DNA of 64,000 nt from Bacteroidota bacterium (GTDB lineage: Bacteria > Bacteroidota > Bacteroidia > 2-12-FULL-35-15), in NCBI GenBank assembly GCA_005772895.1, contig SXIH01000058.1, positions 42,418 through 106,417 on the forward strand, in the 5' to 3' direction. Of the stretch, positions 8,499-17,629 are shown piece after piece. Position numbers and translations under genes: made by a program. The notes under the pieces are model-generated. The model searched no databases. It was not told where the DNA came from and saw nothing but the letters and a program-made list of their open reading frames with translations. How positions within the stretch are numbered: position 1 is the stretch's first letter; each line of letters begins with the position of its first letter.

Positions 8499-9182
8499 AT
8501 GAACGAAATAAAAGCATTTTTAATAGATAATTTGTCGGGTTTTTCCCCAAAAGCCATTCCGGGCTTTATTTTTAGCTTTATTGTTTGTGCTGTATTAGCC
8601 TTTATACTAGGAAAAATCTATGTTCGGTTTGGTAATTCCTTGTCTAATCGTAAGTCTTTTGCCCGCAATTTCATTGTTTTGGCAATTACTACCATGTTTA
8701 TCATTTCTGTTGTAAAGTCTTCTTTAGCCTTATCATTAGGTTTGGTTGGAGCTCTTTCCATAGTTCGTTTCAGAGCGGCTATAAAGGAACCAGAAGAACT
8801 AACCTATTTATTTCTGACAATAGCTATAGGTTTGGGCTGTGGGGCAGGATTAACAGTGCTAACAGTAGTAGCTTTCATAGGATTTGTAATTGTCATCTTT
8901 TTTACAAATCGTTATCAAAAGAGTGTTGAATCACAGAATTTGTATTTAACTATATCTAGTAATCAACCTCAGGTAATCGATTTGAAAAACATTGTTGAAA
9001 CGCTTAAAAAATACTGCTCCGGAATTAAGCTCAAACGAACAGATGAAAGTCCGGCTGCCATAGAAGCCTCTTTTTTTGTAGAATTTGACGATTTTGAAAA
9101 ACTAGAGCAAGCAAAAGCCGATTTAAAAAACATTCACTCATCTATAAACATTACGTTTATGGATAATACCCGCGATTTTTAA
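8499..9182 (+). CDS. DUF4956 family membrane protein
   Basis: The 227-aa protein has about four hydrophobic helices within residues 20-145. They surround the conserved stretch LGLVGALSIVRFRAAIKEPE, which identifies the DUF4956 family, followed by a soluble C-terminal alpha/beta domain of about 80 residues. The biochemical function is not established. Family members are repeatedly encoded beside VTC-domain and CotH proteins, exactly as here (18 bp before the VTC gene). That suggests a membrane partner of a phosphate-polymerising or phosphorylating system. Confidence 0.85.
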   Translation: MNEIKAFLIDNLSGFSPKAIPGFIFSFIVCAVLAFILGKIYVRFGNSLSNRKSFARNFIVLAITTMFIISVVKSSLALSLGLVGALSIVRFRAAIKEPEELTYLFLTIAIGLGCGAGLTVLTVVAFIGFVIVIFFTNRYQKSVESQNLYLTISSNQPQVIDLKNIVETLKKYCSGIKLKRTDESPAAIEASFFVEFDDFEKLEQAKADLKNIHSSINITFMDNTRDF

Positions 9183-9200
9183 TTTAAAAATTACTTTCAG

Positions 9201-9896
9201 ATGCAATCGTTAAAAGAGCAATCGGAAACCTTACGTTACGAGCGTAAGTTCCTAATTACCGATTATTCTCATTTGGATGTGGAGCAAATCATAAAGTTTC
9301 ATCCCGCCTGTTTTTCTGAAATATTTAAAGAACGAACAGTCAACAATATTTATTTTGATACACCCGGCTTGATGCATTATTTTGATAATATTGATGGTTC
9401 TCAAAATCGTTTAAAAGTTCGTATCCGTTGGTATGGTGAGTTATTTGGACAAATTCAAAAGCCTGTATTGGAGTATAAAATCAAAAAGGGTTTAATGGGT
9501 AAAAAAGAATCACACCTTCTCGATTCTTTTACACTCGATGAAAAATTTGATAAATCACAAATAGAAACAGCAGTACTCAATTCTTCTATTCCTATAGAAA
9601 TCAAAAATGAATTATTGTCGTTAAAACCATATTTACTCAACAATTATAAACGTAAGTATTTTTTATCAGCTAATAAAAAGTTTAGAATAACAATCGATCA
9701 TCATTTAACTTATTATGCAATTGGGTATAATGGAAATAATTTTATGAATAAATCAATTGATTACAATGCAGTTGTTCTTGAGTTAAAATATAATGCTTCG
9801 GACGAAGCTGAAGCAAAAGAGCTTGGAAGTCAACTTCCATTCAAAATGACAAAAAATTCAAAATATTTACAAGGGTTGGAGCGGGTATTTATATAA
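9201..9896 (+). CDS. VTC-domain (polyphosphate polymerase-type) protein
   Basis: The 231-aa protein carries the tunnel-fold features of the VTC family: ETLRYERKFLITDY at the start, IYFDTPGLMHYFDN, RLKVRIRWYG, PVLEYKIKKG, and a late VVLELKYNA with the conserved acidic and basic residues. In yeast Vtc4 this fold makes polyphosphate from ATP. Bacterial stand-alone versions have been only partly characterised. It lies between DUF4956 and CotH genes with gaps of 18 and 3 bp. I infer ATP-dependent phosphate chemistry at the membrane linked to the surface polymer. The exact reaction is uncertain. Confidence 0.85.
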   Translation: MQSLKEQSETLRYERKFLITDYSHLDVEQIIKFHPACFSEIFKERTVNNIYFDTPGLMHYFDNIDGSQNRLKVRIRWYGELFGQIQKPVLEYKIKKGLMGKKESHLLDSFTLDEKFDKSQIETAVLNSSIPIEIKNELLSLKPYLLNNYKRKYFLSANKKFRITIDHHLTYYAIGYNGNNFMNKSIDYNAVVLELKYNASDEAEAKELGSQLPFKMTKNSKYLQGLERVFI

Positions 9897-9899
9897 GAA

Positions 9900-11633
9900 A
9901 TGAAAGCAATTAAAGAAACTAAGCGTAAAACACCTCTGTCAATAAAATTGATAGTTGTTTTAGTTTTTATTGTTGCTGTTGTATCATTTGAATTAAGTTT
10001 AAAATATGCCGGTGAAAACAAAATTGAATATCCTGAATTGAAATTGGATGTCCGTTTGCATACTCCGGAATGTTTAATAAAAGGTGGTTTTTATGAGGAT
10101 GCTGTTTCTGTTTCTTTAAATGTGTCATCATCTGAAAAAATATATTATACATTGGATGGTTCTGAGCCATCACTTAGTTCAGCGGTTTATTCAAAACCAA
10201 TTGTTATTCAAAGCAAAACAAATTCTGCAAATGTATTTTCAGTTATACCTTCTTCTACACGTTGGAAACCACCAGTTGGAGAAGTGTTTAAAGGAACTAC
10301 ATTAAGAGCAATTTCAGTGGATGCTGATAATAATAAAAGCACAGAATTAATACGCACTTTTTTTGTGGATGAAAAGGGCAAAAAAAGATATAGTTTACCT
10401 GTTATTGCTATTACGGTGAATCAAGCGGATTTTTTTGGTTATGAGGATGGAATTTATGTGATGGGAAAACAATATGAAGACAAAGACTATTATTTAAAAA
10501 AAAATATCCGACTGGATGCACCTTGGTGGGAGTATCCATCAAATTATTTAATGCGTGGGAGTAATTCGGAAAGACCTATTCATATTGAATTTTATGACGA
10601 AAATGGAAACTTGGGCTTCGAGCAAAATGCTGGAGCGAGAATAAGTGGAAATGCAACAAGAGGATTTAGTCAGAAATCGTTGCGTGTTTGTTTTGATAAA
10701 AAATATGGGATTGAACAATTGAGCTACAAAATATTCCCGAATAATGAAGTGACATCTTTTAATTCGTTGATTTTACGAAATGCTGGTAATGATTGGACTA
10801 AAACCATGTTTCGCGATGCTTTTATGCAATCCTTAATGAGTAATTCAAATTTGGAGACGCAAGATTATCGCCCTGCAATTGTTTTTATAAATGGTGAATA
10901 TTGGGGAGTTCACAATATTCGTGAGAGAGTGGATGAAAATTATCTTGCAAATAAGTATAAGATGAGCACAGATAGTATTGTTATTCTTCAATTAACTGGT
11001 ACTTTGTTCTACGGAAAAAAAAATGATCAGGATGCTTTTAGTTCCTTATTGGATTTTATTAAATCCAATGATCTATCGCAAGACAAAAATTATGAATTTG
11101 TTGAGCAGCAAATTGACATTACAAATTTTATGGATTTTATTATTTCTAATGTATACTTCTGCAACAGCGATTGGCCGAATAACAATGTCAAATTCTGGAG
11201 ATGTAGGTCGGGTATATCAACTCATGATTCAGTAGGAGTTAGAGATGGCCGTTGGCGCTGGATACTTTATGATACTGATTGGGGTTTTGGCTATACTGGT
11301 AAAGAAGATTACCAAATGAATTTATTGGAAAAAGCGAAAAAAGTGAGCAGTATAGGTGTTATCTTTGGTGGATTATTGAAAAATAAGGCATTTTCAGAAA
11401 AATTTATCAGTCGTTTTGATTTTCATATTACAAAAACATTTGATGAAACTACAGTTATTAGTAGGATTAATGAGTTTGAGCATAAGTTAAAGCCAGAAAT
11501 GCAAGAACATATTAATAGATGGCGAGTTATTGGCTCAAATTCAAATTGGGAAAGCAATGTGGAAGAGTTAAGAGATTTTGCCAAAAAACGACCAGCAATT
11601 CAAAAAGAACACCTTAAAAGTTTAAAAAATTAG
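9900..11633 (+). CDS. CotH kinase family protein with chitobiase-like C-terminal-type domain
   Basis: This 577-aa protein has one N-terminal membrane helix (about residues 18-36) and so is probably anchored facing the periplasm. Residues about 60-150 contain YYTLDGSEPS and TTLRAISVD, typical of the Ig-like CHB_HEX_C_1 domain often joined to CotH. The CotH fold follows: GARISGNATRGFSQKSLRV, YWGVHNIRERVDENYL and RWRWILYDTDWGFGY, the last holding the conserved metal-binding Asp residues. CotH of Bacillus is an atypical protein kinase that phosphorylates coat proteins. The substrate here is unknown. It starts 3 bp after the VTC gene and is followed 3 bp later by the ligase gene. Confidence 0.88.
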   Translation: MKAIKETKRKTPLSIKLIVVLVFIVAVVSFELSLKYAGENKIEYPELKLDVRLHTPECLIKGGFYEDAVSVSLNVSSSEKIYYTLDGSEPSLSSAVYSKPIVIQSKTNSANVFSVIPSSTRWKPPVGEVFKGTTLRAISVDADNNKSTELIRTFFVDEKGKKRYSLPVIAITVNQADFFGYEDGIYVMGKQYEDKDYYLKKNIRLDAPWWEYPSNYLMRGSNSERPIHIEFYDENGNLGFEQNAGARISGNATRGFSQKSLRVCFDKKYGIEQLSYKIFPNNEVTSFNSLILRNAGNDWTKTMFRDAFMQSLMSNSNLETQDYRPAIVFINGEYWGVHNIRERVDENYLANKYKMSTDSIVILQLTGTLFYGKKNDQDAFSSLLDFIKSNDLSQDKNYEFVEQQIDITNFMDFIISNVYFCNSDWPNNNVKFWRCRSGISTHDSVGVRDGRWRWILYDTDWGFGYTGKEDYQMNLLEKAKKVSSIGVIFGGLLKNKAFSEKFISRFDFHITKTFDETTVISRINEFEHKLKPEMQEHINRWRVIGSNSNWESNVEELRDFAKKRPAIQKEHLKSLKN

Positions 11634-11636
11634 GAA

Positions 11637-12962
11637 GTGCTTCAATACTATAAAGAAAATATTCAGTTATATGCTATTTTAATATCATGGATATTAGTTG
11701 GGGCTGTTTATGCCCCAGCCACTTATGCTTTTATTCCTATTACAATGTATTTGATGTACAAAAAAGGTATGATTGAAGAGTTGTTAATCGGATATCTTTT
11801 TGTTTTAATCCTATCTGATAGTCTTGAAAGCTCATTTTATTTTGCTAAAGATGTAAAGAATATTTACATAAGTATTTTGGCCCTCTTTTTTTTCTTTGAC
11901 TCCAATAACTTTCAACCTTTAAATAATCTTTATAAAATATTTATTCCATTTTTTATCTTTTCCATTTTTACGTTGACATTTAGTTTTAATGATGCGTTTA
12001 TTTTTACAAGCATTCAAAAAACACTTTCTTATGCATTAACATTTATGGTTATCCCTAATTATGTTATTAAATTATATAGAGAAGAGGGAGAAGAGTTTTT
12101 TAGAAGATTAATTCTTTTTGCTTTTACCATACTTTTGTTAGGTTTTGTTTTGAAATTTATAGCACCAGAAATTGCACATATTGAAAATGGAAGATTTAGA
12201 GGATTTATGGGAAATCCAAATGGGTTGGGCTTATTTTCGTTTTTGCTTTTTGTGCTTTTCTATATTGTTAATGATTTAAATAATAAGCTTTTTGTTTTAT
12301 ATGAAAAATTGCTTGTTTATTCTATTATTTTAATATCTATTTATTTGACAGATTCAAGAAATGCAGTTCTTACAATTTTAATTTTCTATTTATTTCAAAG
12401 ATTTTTTAGCGTTTCGCCATTTCTTGGTTTTATTGTATTTATTGTAACTGTTTTTTTAGTAGAGATTGTAAGTAATAACCTGACTACAATATTATTATCA
12501 TTAGGGTTAGGTGAGTTCTTTAGAATTGATACATTAGGCGAAGGAAGCGGAAGGTATATTGCTTGGGATTTTGCTTGGAAGCAAATTCAAGAGAATTTCT
12601 TTATTGGAAAAGGATTTGGATATAATGAATTTTTTATGAGACAACACTATAAAATTTTAACAAGGCTTGGTCACGAAGGAGGAATTCACAATTCGTTTTT
12701 AACCTTTTGGATGGATCAGGGATTAATTGGTTTGGTTATATTTTTGAGGTCATATATTTTGATGTTTATTAAAGCTGCACAAAAAACAAAATTTGCAATT
12801 CCTATTTTATTTGCAATTTCGTTTTCTGCTCTTTTTGAATCATGGCTAGTTGGTTCCTTGAGCGCTTATGCATTTATGGCTATGGTAATTTATACTTTTA
12901 TAACTTCTGAAGAAATTGTAAAAAAAGACGAAATTGAAACTCAAGCAATTGTTATTACTTAA
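11637..12962 (+). CDS. O-antigen ligase / polymerase-type membrane protein (Wzy_C)
   Basis: This 441-aa protein has roughly ten to twelve hydrophobic helices. The main periplasmic loop holds the signature region GKGFGYNEF, then RLGHEGGIHNSFLTFWMDQG, with the His-Asn of GIHNSFL as in the WaaL/Wzy superfamily. GFMGNPNGLGLF and TDSRNAVLTIL are further family features. It would either ligate or polymerise the glycan made by this locus; sequence alone does not separate the two. Translation starts at a GTG 3 bp after the first CotH gene. It is flanked on both sides by CotH genes, which ties the kinases to the glycan pathway. Confidence 0.85.
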   Translation: MLQYYKENIQLYAILISWILVGAVYAPATYAFIPITMYLMYKKGMIEELLIGYLFVLILSDSLESSFYFAKDVKNIYISILALFFFFDSNNFQPLNNLYKIFIPFFIFSIFTLTFSFNDAFIFTSIQKTLSYALTFMVIPNYVIKLYREEGEEFFRRLILFAFTILLLGFVLKFIAPEIAHIENGRFRGFMGNPNGLGLFSFLLFVLFYIVNDLNNKLFVLYEKLLVYSIILISIYLTDSRNAVLTILIFYLFQRFFSVSPFLGFIVFIVTVFLVEIVSNNLTTILLSLGLGEFFRIDTLGEGSGRYIAWDFAWKQIQENFFIGKGFGYNEFFMRQHYKILTRLGHEGGIHNSFLTFWMDQGLIGLVIFLRSYILMFIKAAQKTKFAIPILFAISFSALFESWLVGSLSAYAFMAMVIYTFITSEEIVKKDEIETQAIVIT

Positions 12963-12967
12963 ATCAA

Positions 12968-15550
12968 ATGATAATAAGAGATTTAAATACTAATGCAGGT
13001 AATAATTTTTCTAAGAGAAAAAGATTTATAAAAAAATCTATTCTCTTGGTTCTTATAATAGGATTTAGTTTCTCAGCTTTTATAGCTTCTAAGAAATTAC
13101 AGTCGGTAGGATATGCTGGAATTTGGGATTTTGTTAAAACTGTTTCGTCAAATTATTTTTCTGGTAGAAAATCCAATCCCGAAACTATTTCTATTGAAAT
13201 AAAAGATAAAGAGTATAAAATACTAGAAAAGAACAGAAAAGCTGCCATAGAACGCGGTGTTATTATCAACGATTTAGATGGAGATTATGTGCCAGCAACA
13301 ATTACTTACAATGGAAATAAGATAAAAGTAAATCTTAGGTTAAAAGGGCACATGACCGATCATTTACAGGAAAACAAGTGGTCGTTTCGTGTAAAAATAA
13401 AAGATAAAGATTCTTTTATGGGAATGAAGCGCTTTTCAATTCAACATCCAGGAACCCGTGGATATATTTATGAATGGATATTTCATGAATTAATGAAAAG
13501 AGAAGATGTTGTTGCCTTAAGGTATAAGTTTATTAACGTTTCTGTAAATGGAAATGATTGGGGTATATATGCTGTTGAGGAAAATTTTGAAAATGAGCTG
13601 ATTGAAAATAACAATAGAAAACGTGGTCCGATTATTCGCTTTAATCCAGATTTGTATTGGGTGAATAGATATAACATGATGATAGAAGAATCATCAGATG
13701 ACGAATACGCATCTTATTATTCAGCTAACCCCGAAGCTTATCGTGAAAGCAAAGTCTTGAATGATAGTGTTCAAAAAGAGTATTATAAAAAAGCAATTGG
13801 ACTTGTTGAAGGACTGAGAAATAGAAAAATTAATATTTCACAAGCATTTGATGTCCCCCGATTAGCTAAATTTCATGCTATAATAGATTTAGTTGGAGGT
13901 ATTCATAGTATTGATTGGAGTGATATTAAGTATTATTATAATCCTATTACTGCTAAGCTAGAGCCTGTAGCGTATGAAAGTTTTACAAATCTTAGTTCTC
14001 GAAGTATTTCCGGACAATATAAATATGTTGATATAGATTCTGTTTCAAATTATCTTGATTGGCACGAAATGATTTTTAGTGACAAAGTTTTTTTCTCTCA
14101 ATATGTTAAAGAGTTGGAGCGCATTTCAAATCCGAAATATCTAGACAATTTTTTCAGTGATTCTAACACAGAACTCCAAACTAATTTATCAATTATTCAT
14201 AAAGAATATCCGTATAAAAAGTTTGATAAAAATTTGTATTATAAAAGACAAGCAATGATTTTAAAGGTTATTTCCCCACCTAAAGCTATACATGCTTATC
14301 TTAAAGCTGGGAAAGATAACAAGATTGATATTCAAGTAGCAGCTATTGACGCTTTGCCCGTGCAGATAAACTCAATTCTTGTCAATAATGTAAAATCTTC
14401 AATTTATGAGATAGTTTTACCGGCAAAACAAAAAAATGAATATGTAAACTATAGCGATATTCAATTTGTTATGCCAGCTGATTTTAAATGGAATGATAAA
14501 TTGGTTGATTCTATAATAATAGAATATTCAATTCTGGGGTCTTTAAAAAAAATGGAGACTAAAGTGTTTTCGTTTCCACATACTGATAATGAATTTATTT
14601 CAACTGAATTAGCTAACAACCAAAGTAATATTTCTGATTTCCCATTCTTAAGAGTAGACGAAAATGAAAAAATAATTCTAATTCTCCCAGGAAATCAGAT
14701 TATGGATAAAGACTTGATAATTCCTGAAGGCTACCGTTTGGTTGGAAATTCATCTTCATCTATTGATATGACAAAAGGCGCTAAAATTATTTCATATTCT
14801 GCTCTTTCTATTTCTGGATCTGATGAAAAGCCTTTTATTTTTAAATCAAGTGACTCTACAGCAGGCGGAATTGTAATTATTCAATCTGAAAAATCAGTAT
14901 TGAAATATGTTAATTTTTTAAATATTCCAAAAGTGATAGATAATCAATGGGCAAGAAGCGGTGGTTTAACATTTTACGAATCAAGTGTAGACTTTGAAAA
15001 TTGTTGTTTTTATAATTGTAAATCGGAAGACGCAGTTAATATTATCCGTTCGGATTTTTCTTTTATGAATTGTCTGTTCCAAAACATGCAGGATGATGCA
15101 TTAGATATTGACTTTTCTAAAGGAGAAATTAGTAAATGTGTTTTTGAAAATTGCAGTGAAAATGCAGTTGATATTAATATGGGAAAAGTTTCTTTTAAAT
15201 CAATTTTCATCAAAAATTCGGGGAATAAAGGAATAAACATTAAAGGTGGAAGCCAAGTAAACGGGAATGATATTCGCATTAAAAATTCCAATATGGCTGT
15301 TTCTGCAGAAGATAATTCAGAAGTATTTATTCAAAAATTAGAAATGAATGACTGTAAAATTGGTTTAGTAGGTTACAATAATAAATCTGGTGCTGGTTAT
15401 CCAACAATTAAAGTTAATGCTGCTACTTTTGTGAATGTTAAACAAAAATATTTGAAAGAAAAGAAAACTGTTTTAGTTATTGATGGAATTAAAGAGGAGG
15501 AGGAAGTTAAAAATTTAGAAACCATTCTTAAAAGTGAGAAAAAGAAGTAA
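12968..15550 (+). CDS. CotH kinase family protein fused to a right-handed beta-helix
   Basis: The 860-aa protein has an N-terminal membrane helix (about residues 24-41). The CotH region runs about 60-410 (VNLRLKGHMTDH, FSIQHPGTRGYIYEWIF, VNGNDWGIYAVEENF). A linker follows, and then from about residue 590 to 810 there is a run of short strands (NCCFYNCKSEDAVNI, DDALDIDFSKGEISKC, AVDINMGKVSF) that reads as a right-handed parallel beta-helix. Beta-helices commonly bind or cut polysaccharide, which fits a kinase or scaffold acting at a glycan. The canonical C-terminal metal-binding CotH motif of the other copy (YDTDWGFGY) is not clearly matched; VAYESFTNLS occupies that region. Activity is therefore less certain. 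Confidence 0.8.
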   Translation: MIIRDLNTNAGNNFSKRKRFIKKSILLVLIIGFSFSAFIASKKLQSVGYAGIWDFVKTVSSNYFSGRKSNPETISIEIKDKEYKILEKNRKAAIERGVIINDLDGDYVPATITYNGNKIKVNLRLKGHMTDHLQENKWSFRVKIKDKDSFMGMKRFSIQHPGTRGYIYEWIFHELMKREDVVALRYKFINVSVNGNDWGIYAVEENFENELIENNNRKRGPIIRFNPDLYWVNRYNMMIEESSDDEYASYYSANPEAYRESKVLNDSVQKEYYKKAIGLVEGLRNRKINISQAFDVPRLAKFHAIIDLVGGIHSIDWSDIKYYYNPITAKLEPVAYESFTNLSSRSISGQYKYVDIDSVSNYLDWHEMIFSDKVFFSQYVKELERISNPKYLDNFFSDSNTELQTNLSIIHKEYPYKKFDKNLYYKRQAMILKVISPPKAIHAYLKAGKDNKIDIQVAAIDALPVQINSILVNNVKSSIYEIVLPAKQKNEYVNYSDIQFVMPADFKWNDKLVDSIIIEYSILGSLKKMETKVFSFPHTDNEFISTELANNQSNISDFPFLRVDENEKIILILPGNQIMDKDLIIPEGYRLVGNSSSSIDMTKGAKIISYSALSISGSDEKPFIFKSSDSTAGGIVIIQSEKSVLKYVNFLNIPKVIDNQWARSGGLTFYESSVDFENCCFYNCKSEDAVNIIRSDFSFMNCLFQNMQDDALDIDFSKGEISKCVFENCSENAVDINMGKVSFKSIFIKNSGNKGINIKGGSQVNGNDIRIKNSNMAVSAEDNSEVFIQKLEMNDCKIGLVGYNNKSGAGYPTIKVNAATFVNVKQKYLKEKKTVLVIDGIKEEEEVKNLETILKSEKKK

Positions 15551-16598
15551 AATAAAAGTAATTATTACATTTTTTTGTTTTCTGATGGTAGTTCAATTGC
15601 TATCAGCACAAATAATATCTCCTTTTAATAAACTTTCAATAATTGATACAAATACTAGTTATACATTTCTTGTAAGCGGACATTTTCATGGTGCTTCATA
15701 TAATAAATCTACACTTCCTGCCGCAACACTATTAGCGGGGATAGACACAATTAATTCTTTTAGATCTAGCTTTTTCATTAGCCTTGGCGATTTATTTTTA
15801 GATGCTAGTGAAACATACATCAATAATTACCAAAAAAAATTATTTAACAAGCTCGACATGCCATTGTTCAATGCAGTAGGAAATCATGATGTTTCAAATG
15901 ATAATTTCTACGAAAAAAATTATGGTAAGACTTTTTATTCATTTACTTGTAATTCAGAATTTTTTATTGTTCTTAATACAGAGTTGAATGACGGAAGTAT
16001 TAAAGATGAGCAATTAACTTTTTTAGAAACTGCATTAAAGGAAGCTAATTCTGCGAAAATAAAAAATATTTTCATTTTTTCTCATCGACCAATATGGTCA
16101 GAAAACAATCCTGTTTACTCAGAACTTTTTGCCGGTAATACTCGAACTTCTTTTGGTGAAAATAATTATGAAGATGAAGTCAAGCCATTGCTTTTAGATA
16201 TTTCTAAATCAAAATCAATTTATTGGATGTCGGGCTCGATGGCAGATGCCCCAGCATCCTTTTTTTATCATAAAGAATTGGAAAGTAATATTACTTATAT
16301 GCAAACGGCCATTCGTGATTTGGCTCGTGATGCAGTACTAAAAGTAAATGTTTTAGATGGCAATGTCTCATTTAATGGAATTTCATTAACAGGGCAATCT
16401 CTTTCTTCAATTGAAACCTACAATTTAGATTTTTGGAACAAAAATAGTGTTGTAGACGAGCCTTTTAATTATCGACTTCTCCCATATTTGACTAAAAAAA
16501 TGTTATCAGGTTATGACTTTTGGATTGGTTTTGTTTCTTCTTTATTACTTCTTTTAATTTTAAGATTTATAGTCATTAAATGGAAAAGAAGAGGATAA
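15534..16598 (+). CDS. Secreted or membrane-anchored calcineurin-like phosphoesterase
   Basis: A signal peptide (about residues 1-25, ending LLSAQ) precedes a metallophosphoesterase domain with SLGDLF (Asp), NAVGNHDVS (GNHD motif) and FSHRPIW (His). The first metal motif appears as SGHFHG rather than the usual DxH. A C-terminal membrane helix (FWIGFVSSLLLLLILRFIVI) and a short basic tail anchor it, so the catalytic domain should face the periplasm. Translation starts at a GTG inside the 3' end of the CotH fusion gene (17-bp overlap). The tight coupling suggests it removes phosphate from the same substrate or intermediate. Confidence 0.8.
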   Translation: MRKRSKIKVIITFFCFLMVVQLLSAQIISPFNKLSIIDTNTSYTFLVSGHFHGASYNKSTLPAATLLAGIDTINSFRSSFFISLGDLFLDASETYINNYQKKLFNKLDMPLFNAVGNHDVSNDNFYEKNYGKTFYSFTCNSEFFIVLNTELNDGSIKDEQLTFLETALKEANSAKIKNIFIFSHRPIWSENNPVYSELFAGNTRTSFGENNYEDEVKPLLLDISKSKSIYWMSGSMADAPASFFYHKELESNITYMQTAIRDLARDAVLKVNVLDGNVSFNGISLTGQSLSSIETYNLDFWNKNSVVDEPFNYRLLPYLTKKMLSGYDFWIGFVSSLLLLLILRFIVIKWKRRG

Positions 16599-17629
16599 TA
16601 TTTTTATATACTGAGATAGCTGAATACTTTTTAGCCTGCTGTAAAGCTCTGTTGAATGAAGATGTAGAGATTCATATAGTTCGTTTTCCAGTAAATAAAG
16701 AAGCTCCTTTCAAATTTGTTTTTTCTGAAGGCATTACTGTTTATGAGCGAAACAATTATAATGATAGTCAATTGTTAGAACTAGTAATAAAAATTAGGCC
16801 TTCTGAAATTATTTGCAGTGGATGGATTGATAAGGGCTATTTAAAAATATGCAAGCACTTTAAAGGTTTAATTCCAACAATATTAACATTAGACAATCAT
16901 TGGAGGGGTGATTTAAAGCAGCAGATAGCAAAAATTATTAGTCCTTTTTATTTGCATAAAAGATTTTCCAATTGTTGGGTTCCTGGTAGTTTGCAAAAGG
17001 AGTATGCAATTAAATTAGGATTTAAAGAAGTACAGATTTTATCCGGATTTTATAGTTGTGATTTTGAGTATTTTCATAAACAATATCTTGAGAATAAAGA
17101 TAAGAAAGTGAAATTATTTCCTAAACGTTTTATTTATGTTGGTAGGTATTATGAATTCAAAGGAATACGTAATTTATGGAAAGCATTTGATGAGTTGCAG
17201 AATGAATCACCTAATGAATGGGAATTATGGTGTTTAGGTACAGGAGAAATTGAACCAATTGTTCATCCTAAAATTAAACATTTTGGATTTGTTCAGCCAA
17301 CAGAGCTAAGTAGCTATCTTGAAAATACCGGTGTGTTTGTTTTGCCAAGTTTTTTTGAGCCTTGGGGGGTTGTAGTTCATGAATTTGCATCTGCTGGGTT
17401 TCCTATCATTTGCTCAGATAAAGTAGGCGCTAGAACAGCTTTTGTTGAAAATAATTATAATGGTTATATTTACAATTCAGATTCAGTTGCTGAACTAAAA
17501 GTAGCAATGAAGAAGATCGTTATGACTGATTCTTTTGGTCTGAATAGTATGGCAGAACGGAGCGTTGATAAGTCAAAAGGAATTACTCCTGATATTTGGG
17601 CACAACAATTAATGAAGCTTATAAAATGA
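16580..17629 (+). CDS. Glycosyltransferase, GT4 family
   Basis: The 349-aa protein lacks a signal peptide. The donor half begins with RFIYVGRYYEFKGIRNLW, then LWCLGTGE and HFGFVQPTELSSYL. The EX7E motif sits in LPSFFEPWGVVVHEFASAG, well preserved. The FFEPWG form is common in GT4 enzymes of Bacteroidota exopolysaccharide clusters. It overlaps the phosphoesterase gene by 19 bp and the epimerase gene by 4 bp. Donor and acceptor are unknown. Confidence 0.88.
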   Translation: MEKKRIIFLYTEIAEYFLACCKALLNEDVEIHIVRFPVNKEAPFKFVFSEGITVYERNNYNDSQLLELVIKIRPSEIICSGWIDKGYLKICKHFKGLIPTILTLDNHWRGDLKQQIAKIISPFYLHKRFSNCWVPGSLQKEYAIKLGFKEVQILSGFYSCDFEYFHKQYLENKDKKVKLFPKRFIYVGRYYEFKGIRNLWKAFDELQNESPNEWELWCLGTGEIEPIVHPKIKHFGFVQPTELSSYLENTGVFVLPSFFEPWGVVVHEFASAGFPIICSDKVGARTAFVENNYNGYIYNSDSVAELKVAMKKIVMTDSFGLNSMAERSVDKSKGITPDIWAQQLMKLIK

